Source: Beroe ovata
Taxonomy: Eukaryota; Ctenophora; Nuda; Beroida; Beroidae
Direction: 5' to 3'
Length of the DNA: 53,010 nt
Assembly: GCA_946803715.1 (NCBI GenBank)
Contig: CAMPET010000057.1
Coordinates: 217,754-270,763 of the forward strand
Shown here: piece by piece, positions 46,718 through 53,010 of the stretch
How positions within the stretch are numbered: the first letter of the stretch is position 1
Layout of the letters: each line of letters starts with the position of its first letter
Notes under the pieces: generated by a model
Told to the model about the DNA's origin: nothing
The model's input: only the letters and a program-made list of their open reading frames with translations
Databases searched by the model: none
Program-made: the position numbers and the translations under genes

Positions 46718-47000
46718 TGTTACGAACATTTTACTGTAGCAATAAAACGAAGCGTTGATCTGTTGCAATATTTCAATTCATCTGTCATGAATCACAATCA
46801 TACATCTAGTAATAAGTTGTAATAAGTTGTGTTGATAAGTTTAAAACTTAACACAACTTATTACAATCAAATTTGAGATCAGAAATTTGTAGTCAAGAGT
46901 AGTCCGTAGAGCTCACAAAAAGGAGCAGATTATATCTGGTATATAATCCTGTAGAATAATTTATTTATTTATTTATTGCTACAGTAAAATGTTCGTAACA
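46718..47000. mobile_element. Fold-back/MITE element with exact 29-bp terminal inverted repeats
   Basis: The first 29 bases (46718-46746, starting TGTTACGAACATTTTAC) are the exact reverse complement of the last 29 (46972-47000). Inside is a second near-perfect palindrome (46817-46866, arms TTGTAATAAGTTGTG). The 283-bp element has no frame. Flanks show no clear target duplication. It ends about 255 bp before the DAW1 start codon. Confidence 0.75.
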
Positions 47001-47254
47001 ACACACTCGCCTGTCATTCATTTTATTGCATCATTATTGTTACTATGATTGACTTCTATTAGTCTATTTTCAGAAGCCATATATTGAAGTAAGTTTTTAC
47101 CTGCCAGAAGATTGACTTATACAATGGGTTTGAGCCCAATGCCCATGTCATTAGCAGTAATTTGAGGTTTTCAATTCATATTGTATCATTTTGTTAGTGC
47201 AGATTGCCAGCTCCTATATAATGCTGGCTTATTCATTGAGCTTTATCCTTAGCA

Positions 47255-50074
47255 ATGAGACTGATCAGATTTCTCCTGCGCTACTATCCACCTGGAATAA
47301 TCTTAGAATATGAACAAGGGAACCAAACTAGAACAAAGACAATAGATTTGCTTGACTTGACTGAAAGAAGTAATGTTTATGAGCTAGTTGCTCAGCTTCA
47401 AGCTACTGAGCCTCTCATAACACCATCTAAAACTGATCAGGTTGGAGTTTTAATGATGTTTTTGTCATCTCATTTCAAATTTCTTATTTACTAAAATTAG
47501 TTCCATTCTGTTTCACTAGAAAAGGATACACTTCAGATATCGTGCAATATTTACATCAAGACAATGCCTCAACTAATGTCATGACAGTCTTTGCTTACTA
47601 TAAACATAAATTGCAGGTATCAAAGTTGCTGTTGAAATTGCAATCAAAGCTATCTTCACCAGACAGACATCATTACAGCCACTATAAGACGATAAGAACT
47701 CATGTCTTACCTGTTACCAATGTCAGCTTCAACAAAAGTGGATCTAAATTTGTTTCAGGTATGCTTAGGACTTTCCATGAATTTGATACAGGAATTCAAT
47801 CTACATATAATGCTGGAAATTACATTCAGGGAGCTATGATAGAACATGCAAGATCTGGGACACTCATAAAGGAGAAGAACTTCATATTCTGGATGGACAT
47901 AAAAACGTTGTGTATGCTGTTGCATTCAATAACCCATTTGCCGACAAAATAGTTACTGGTTCTTTCGACAGGTTTGTTATATCCATTGTCATTTTTTTTG
48001 GCGAAATCATTGGTCTACATATAGGTTAAATTGCATCATTCTCCTTGAATCGTCAAGGAATTAATCTGACATAAGCTGTAAACATCAGATTAACTATCAA
48101 CCTTAGCTTATGACCTGCACATTTTTGCTTCAGGACAGCTAAATTATGGAGTACTGAGACTGGGAAGTGTTACCACACTTTCAAAGGGCACACTGCTGAG
48201 ATAGTATGCGTAACATTCAACAGTTCAAGCACTCTGGTTGCAACTGGTAGCATGGACACGATGGGCAAGATTTGGGATGTTGAGTCTGGGGTGGAGATGG
48301 CCTCTCTCCAGGTGTGTTGCGCAAAATCTAGGAACTGTTTCTGTTGCTCTACATATTGCCTACTTACACGTTGTAACATCCCAATGTTGTCTCAGGGCCA
48401 TAGCGCGGAGATTATATCGATACAGTTCAACAGTTTGGGTGACAAGGTGGTGACCGGCAGCTTTGACAACACAGTTTCAATTTGGGATGTGGAAACAGGG
48501 CACAGGGTGACGTCACTCATTGGTCACCGTGGAGAGGTCTCCAATGCTGTGATCAGTTACGATGATGTTCTCATAGGGACAGGATCCATGGACAAGAGCT
48601 GTAAGGTATGCGAATAGTAGAGTGACAAAAAGAGTGAGCAGTGAGTGGGAGTTAGGGAAACAAGAAGTGAGAAGTAGTGCGTTACTTGCAGTATTGAGTG
48701 TGCGCTGAGCGCGATCTATAGTCGGTATTAGCGGTCGGTAGTGGCTAATGAGGAAATGGATTACTTGCTCAGGTAAACTGAATGTGTTTGTGTCCAATTC
48801 CCACACTAATCTAGGTATGGGATATACGGAGTGGCACGTGTATAGAAACCCTGTACGGGCACACTGATGAGGTACTGGATATTGCATTTGATCACAGGGG
48901 TAAACAGTTGCTGTCGGTCTCTGCAGATGCTACAGGTGCGGAACCAATCTCCCAGTTGGTGAAATTTCAAATTTCACCAATTTCCCAGTTTGCTATTACA
49001 TACTTTGCAAAATCATGGATGCATCACACTTGTTTTCTCCTATAGCTCTCCTGTCAATAACCATATTCCCAGCTCGAGTGTTCGACACTACCACATTCAA
49101 GTGCTCCGCTACGTTTGTCGGTCACGAACGAGAAGTGAGCAAGGGAACATTCAACCCGAGTGGTAAACGTGTTGCAACAGCGAGCAGCGATAAAACTGTC
49201 CGAGTTTGGGATATCGACTCTCAGAAATGTTTACAGGTAAAACTTCGTAAATGTCGCTGACACCACTTTTCGTAACATGTAAAACCTGCTGTTAATAATT
49301 TACTTTCCGACGAGTTTCCGTGATTCATGTGGAATGCAGTTGCTAATGCAGTCTCTAATGCTATATACAGCCTTACACTGGTTGATCAGCGTTTCGCATC
49401 CAAAGTTACAGCGGTTTACCACTATCCTGGATCCTTTTTTAGTCCCTTTAGTTTTCAGAACTATTTATTTGCATATTAACTGAATATATGATCGCTGCAT
49501 CCCTTGTCACAACTTCGTAACATGCCGCTGACACCACTTTTCGTAGCACGTAACCACGACATAGTTGTGAAAATAGTTCTTCATAGTTACGCCCCGTGTG
49601 TATAAATTTTGAACAAGCACACATATTTTTAACAGTGAGCAAATCTAATTCAGTGGATAGCATGTCACTTGTCAACGCTAAGTCTTATCACATTGTAAAG
49701 CAGAGAAAATGTACATATAGTGCTATACAATGTTTACATTACAACAATAACTTCTATCTAGTAACGCTGTAAAGTTGGTAAGCAAGTATTAATAATACAG
49801 CATGCAACACAATAACTGTATGAATAACATCATTGCGACTGACCACATTATGCTGGATATTATTCTTACTTTCGATCACGTCGAACGTAGAATGAAAAAT
49901 TGCTATGAACAGTTCAATCTGAGATTCATTTTTCAGACGCTGGAAGGGCACACTGATGAAGTCTTTAGTTGCCAGTTCAATTATTCTGGGGACATGCTTA
50001 TCAGTGGTAGTAAAGACAACACCTGTCGACTGTGGAAGGATTCGAATTCTGGGAAATTTGCAGGAGCTCTGTAA
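47255..50074 (+). CDS. DAW1: Dynein assembly factor with WD repeats 1 (ODA16 homologue)
   Basis: Cytoplasmic adaptor that links preassembled outer dynein arms to IFT for import into motile cilia. Eight exons in consistent phase: 47255-47440, 47617-47758, 47830-47971, 48134-48311, 48396-48605, 48815-48935, 49073-49236, 49937-50074, 426 aa (human 415). The N-terminus ([21 protein letters not shown]-like [18 protein letters not shown]) is diagnostic. It is followed by eight WD40 repeats, roughly one per exon from exon 2, with signatures [64 protein letters not shown] and [10 protein letters not shown]. The small exons are separated by introns of 70-700 bp. The C-terminus adds about ten residues beyond the last WD motif. 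Together with PIGK it forms a plus-strand pair 480 bp apart. Confidence 0.96.
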
Positions 50075-50553
50075 ATGTGACCTGAGTGCTATCGTTTGTT
50101 GGTAACATATCGATAGTTTGCGTAACGCGCCGTGAATTTGTCATGGTAATGGCGAGCGCACGCGAGTATTATTTCTGGAAATTAGAGAATTCAGTACGTG
50201 GGAAAATTGTCTCGATCAGTTTGATTTTCCGTGTTGATCACGGACCATGCATTGTTCAGTGATTCACCAGTTTTAGGGGGTTTGACTCGGATTTCATCCC
50301 TCTCTCCAGCTTTCAGTACAATCAGCAATCATTTCTTCAGCGTTCATTTTAATTTATTTATGCTATTTATACGATTTGAACATGTATTCAGCTGTACATA
50401 GTAGAACGTATTTTCTATATTTTCAATCTTAGCTACATCTGGTTTCGGTTGATTGATATTCTTGATTCACTTCAATAATGATCGCTCTCTCATTGACGAT
50501 TGATCTTTGATTCGTTTCCATTTTCCTCCAACTCACATTTTCTAAAATCCAGG
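50075..50553. other. Intergenic region DAW1 / PIGK
   Basis: About 480 bp with the 3' end of DAW1 and the presumed PIGK promoter. No repeat or gene seen. Confidence 0.45.
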
Positions 50554-52249
50554 ATGTTACCATGGTTGCTAATATGTTCTCTCCTGTTTCAACTGAGTAC
50601 CTCAGTCCATACTAACAACTGGGTCGTGATTGTGGATGCTAGCAGATACTGGTTCAACTACCGACACGTCGCAAATGCTCTCAGTATTTACTACTCTGTC
50701 AAAAGATTAGGTTTGTTCTGGGTTATATCCCCATGTTGACACCGTTATCACCTTGACACCGCTCTATGATTTGACACAATCAGTGACACGAGTCCTCTCA
50801 GGTATACCCGATAGTCATATCATTCTCATGTTATCAGACGATATGGCTTGTAACCCTCGAAACCCAACATCAGCACAGGTAAAACTTGTATTAAACGAAG
50901 AATTCGGGAACAGAGATTCTCCACGAATGATGTATTACTTTTTCAGATTTTCAACAACAGAGATCGACACGTACAAATCTATCCTGATGATGTCGAGGTA
51001 TTAATAACAAGATATTTGAGCTCGTGATATTCTGCAGTGACTGACTGGTTAGCCCACGAAATATCACACTAAATAATACCACAGGTCGACTACCGAGACT
51101 CTGAAGTTACAGTAGAGAACTTCTTCAGAGTACTCACAGACCGATTACCGGAGGGAACACCAAGATCAAAGAGACTGATGAGCGATGAAAATAGCAACAT
51201 TCTCGTGTACTTGACCGGTAAAATAGCAAAATAGGTTACCCCTGTACAATCGGGCAACCCAGTCTACAATCGGGCAATCTCCAGAAGGTCAATTTATCAC
51301 AAAATATCTGAGTCTCAAATCCTGTGTTTTCATCTTATCCCTCTCCAGGGCACGGGGGTGACGGTTTCCTCAAATTCCAAGACACGGAGGAGATGAATGC
51401 AATGGAACTCTCTGATGTTTTCCAGCAGATGCATGAAAAGAAGAGGTAATTGCCTGAATCAAAATGCCTGAATCAAAATTGCCTGAATCAAAATGAGGAT
51501 CGATTCAAACAACGATTCATGTATCAGTGTGTGGTTACCTTGCTCCACTCAGGTATAACGAATTGTTATTCCTCATTGACACATGTCAAGCAGGCTCCAT
51601 GGTACTGCCAATCAAATCTCCCAACATAATCGGTGTTGGTAAGTGTTTGAGTGGGTCATGGGTGATCACGCAGCAGTCCTTCATTTTGATCACCAATTCG
51701 AGAACTATCTCTAGTGAATCTTCATTCACGACTTCTGTCCAGGTTCCAGTACAGTTGGACAAGACTCTCTGTCCCATCACGGCGATCATGAGATAGGTGT
51801 CTACGTTATTGACAGATGGACTTATTTCACTCTGGAGTTCCTTGAGAAGATTCAACCGAACAGCAAGGCCACTCTCAAACAATTATTCCAGTGAGGAATT
51901 CCCATGTTCAATGGCACTAACCTCACTCACACACATAGTATATACACTCGTTCAGTACACACATACACACCCACATACTCATAGACACCCATAATCACAA
52001 CTATTTCACAGGATATACAGTACAGCAGACATCAGATCAACGCCTCAGTACTCGAATCTCCGTTTATTCAAGAATCGACCCGTGGACAAGGTTCTCATTA
52101 CAGACTTCTTCGGAAGTGTCCGCGAAACGCAGCTTTACGAAGAGACTGTATCAGTAACTGAGCTGCTGGAACGTGCTTTGAGTAAATTGACTGAAAGTGT
52201 ATCAAAAGGCATCACGAATTTGAGACTCGTTTCCCAGTTACCGTTTTAG
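50554..52249 (+). CDS. PIGK: GPI-anchor transamidase catalytic subunit (PIG-K/GPI8), apparently without C-terminal membrane anchor
   Basis: Caspase-like (C13) cysteine protease that cleaves the GPI signal and transfers the protein to GPI in the ER lumen. Eight exons in consistent phase: 50554-50710, 50802-50878, 50947-50997, 51085-51217, 51349-51445, 51553-51638, 51743-51890, 52012-52249, 328 aa (human 395). A signal peptide (MLPWLLICSLLFQL) precedes HTNNWVVIVDASRYWFNYRH. The catalytic His is in TGHGGDGF, split across an intron, and the catalytic Cys in LIDTCQAGSM. DDMACNPRNP keeps the Cys that links to PIG-T in other animals. The frame ends at QLPF, about where the human protein still has a linker and a transmembrane helix. 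No downstream exon with a hydrophobic segment was found before the window end. Confidence 0.93.
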
Positions 52250-52768
52250 TACCAGTAAACTGAACAATTCTTTACTTTCATTCTGCTGACGTTCTTAGGA
52301 AATGTTGCTAAGATTCATTTTATAGTTGTGCTTCATGCTTTTAAATTTCCAGAAATCAAACATCTCATTCCTTCGAAGTGAGTACTTGTGAGTCGTGCTA
52401 ATTTCTACAAATTCCGTTGAAAACTCGTGCGTGTCGAAATGAACAACGGTAAATGTTGGGGATAGTGCACTTTGTCATTGAACATGCTGTTCAAATTTAC
52501 TAGTCGTGTAGTTAAACTTGCATATTGGTCCCACTTAACAGTTAAGCCGCGCGCGCGGCTTCGGCCACTGCTTCAACTTAAATTGAAGCACTAAATTGAC
52601 ACCAAATGCAAATTCCAAAATTAAACGAATCATAACAAGCTTATTGGAACAAATAGCCGTCCGTAATCAGTTCATTTGATGACTGTGGACTTATTTATCA
52701 TACATACGCTCACTTCACAGTCACTTCACCACTTAACACTATATCATGGCAGTTATAACTGAAGTAGT

Positions 52769-52774
52769 AATAAA
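52769..52774 (+). terminator. Putative PIGK polyadenylation signal
   Basis: AATAAA followed by GT-rich bases, about 520 bp after the PIGK stop codon. It fits the end of a long 3' untranslated region and argues that no further PIGK exon lies beyond. Confidence 0.45.
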
Positions 52775-52868
52775 CTGTGTACGAGATGCATTCGATGTGG
52801 TACAATCAAATCAAGTTAATTCAGTGCGAAGTCATGGTATATATCACAAATTCCTCTGTGTGTAATAA

Positions 52869-52960
52869 TGTGTGTGTTTGCTTGTGTGTGTGTGTGTGTG
52901 TGCGTGTGAGTGTGTGTGTGTGTGTGTGGGTGGGTGTGTGGGGGAGGGTGTGTGTGTGTA
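52869..52960. repeat. (TG)n-rich microsatellite
   Basis: Imperfect TG repeat interrupted by GC and GGG, at the right edge of the window. The left edge of the window also starts in a TG tract. Confidence 0.85.
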
Positions 52961-53010
52961 TTGGTTTGGGAGGTATGTTAGGATGGTGAGTGGATTGAAA
53001 GATGGATAGG

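Larger units (their letters stand above)
44591..47254. other. Repeat-rich intergenic region upstream of DAW1
   Basis: No supported gene. It holds two copies of a dispersed repeat (45065-45116 and 45270-45415), the 8-bp-flanked MITE (46293-46420) and the fold-back element (46718-47000). The short open frames have no recognisable protein. The last 250 bp before 47255 probably contain the DAW1 promoter, but no element was pinpointed. Confidence 0.5.

Noticed and set aside
46940-47010. TTTA tandem run as a separate microsatellite or a polyadenylation cluster
   Set aside because: It is the inner edge of the right terminal repeat of the fold-back element and needs no separate explanation.

Overview
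The window looks like nuclear DNA of an early-branching animal, most likely a sponge or similarly compact non-bilaterian. The evidence is short GT-AG introns, tightly packed genes and clear metazoan orthologues, including a motile-cilium assembly factor (DAW1) and a meiotic factor (PSMC3IP). The species cannot be named from the sequence. Five single-N positions (11361, 15073, 19434, 40144, 44590) mark joins between assembled pieces.

Layout. 1-3.3 kb: no gene seen, some simple sequence. 3.36-4.09 kb: one long exon-like reading frame. 4.1-16.2 kb: repeat-rich and mostly non-coding, with a 3.3-3.5 kb near-duplicate pair (7851-11360 and 11362-14680), each copy holding an exon-like frame and several minisatellites. 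A second pair (14678-15072 and 15074-15427) follows. The positions of the Ns show that 11362-15072 is best read as an alternative haplotype wedged between two contigs that really abut. 16.26-23.91 kb (+): an MCTP-type protein with three C2 domains and two C-terminal membrane regions. 26.18-28.43 kb (+): RNF113A, a spliceosome-associated CCCH/RING protein.

A run of five minus-strand genes follows: HBS1L (29.0-31.9 kb), an unrecognised small type I membrane protein (32.2-32.7 kb), PSMC3IP/HOP2 (33.0-34.0 kb), intronless FAM91A1 (34.5-36.9 kb) and intronless RPL27A (37.1-37.6 kb). Most intergenic gaps here are only 230-480 bp. 37.6-47.2 kb is a transposon-rich block. It holds a mariner-like terminal-inverted-repeat element, GC-ended MITEs (one with a perfect 8-bp target duplication), a 283-bp fold-back element, a three-copy dispersed repeat, and a non-LTR retrotransposon whose ORF2 is frameshifted by an 11-bp tandem duplication and cut off at an assembly gap. 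47.26-50.07 kb (+) is DAW1 (eight WD40 repeats) and 50.55-52.25 kb (+) is PIGK, the GPI-transamidase protease, which here appears to lack its C-terminal membrane anchor.

The host genes are housekeeping or cell-biological genes (ribosome rescue, splicing, translation, trafficking, GPI anchoring, meiosis, cilia) and do not form a pathway. I did not find a clearly new multi-gene system. The most notable items are the haplotig structure with a polymorphic, minisatellite-bearing exon upstream of MCTP, the MITE families, the unanchored PIGK, the NKxE change in HBS1L and the unrecognised membrane protein. All spliced models were built by hand from splice-site and reading-phase agreement plus resemblance to known families.
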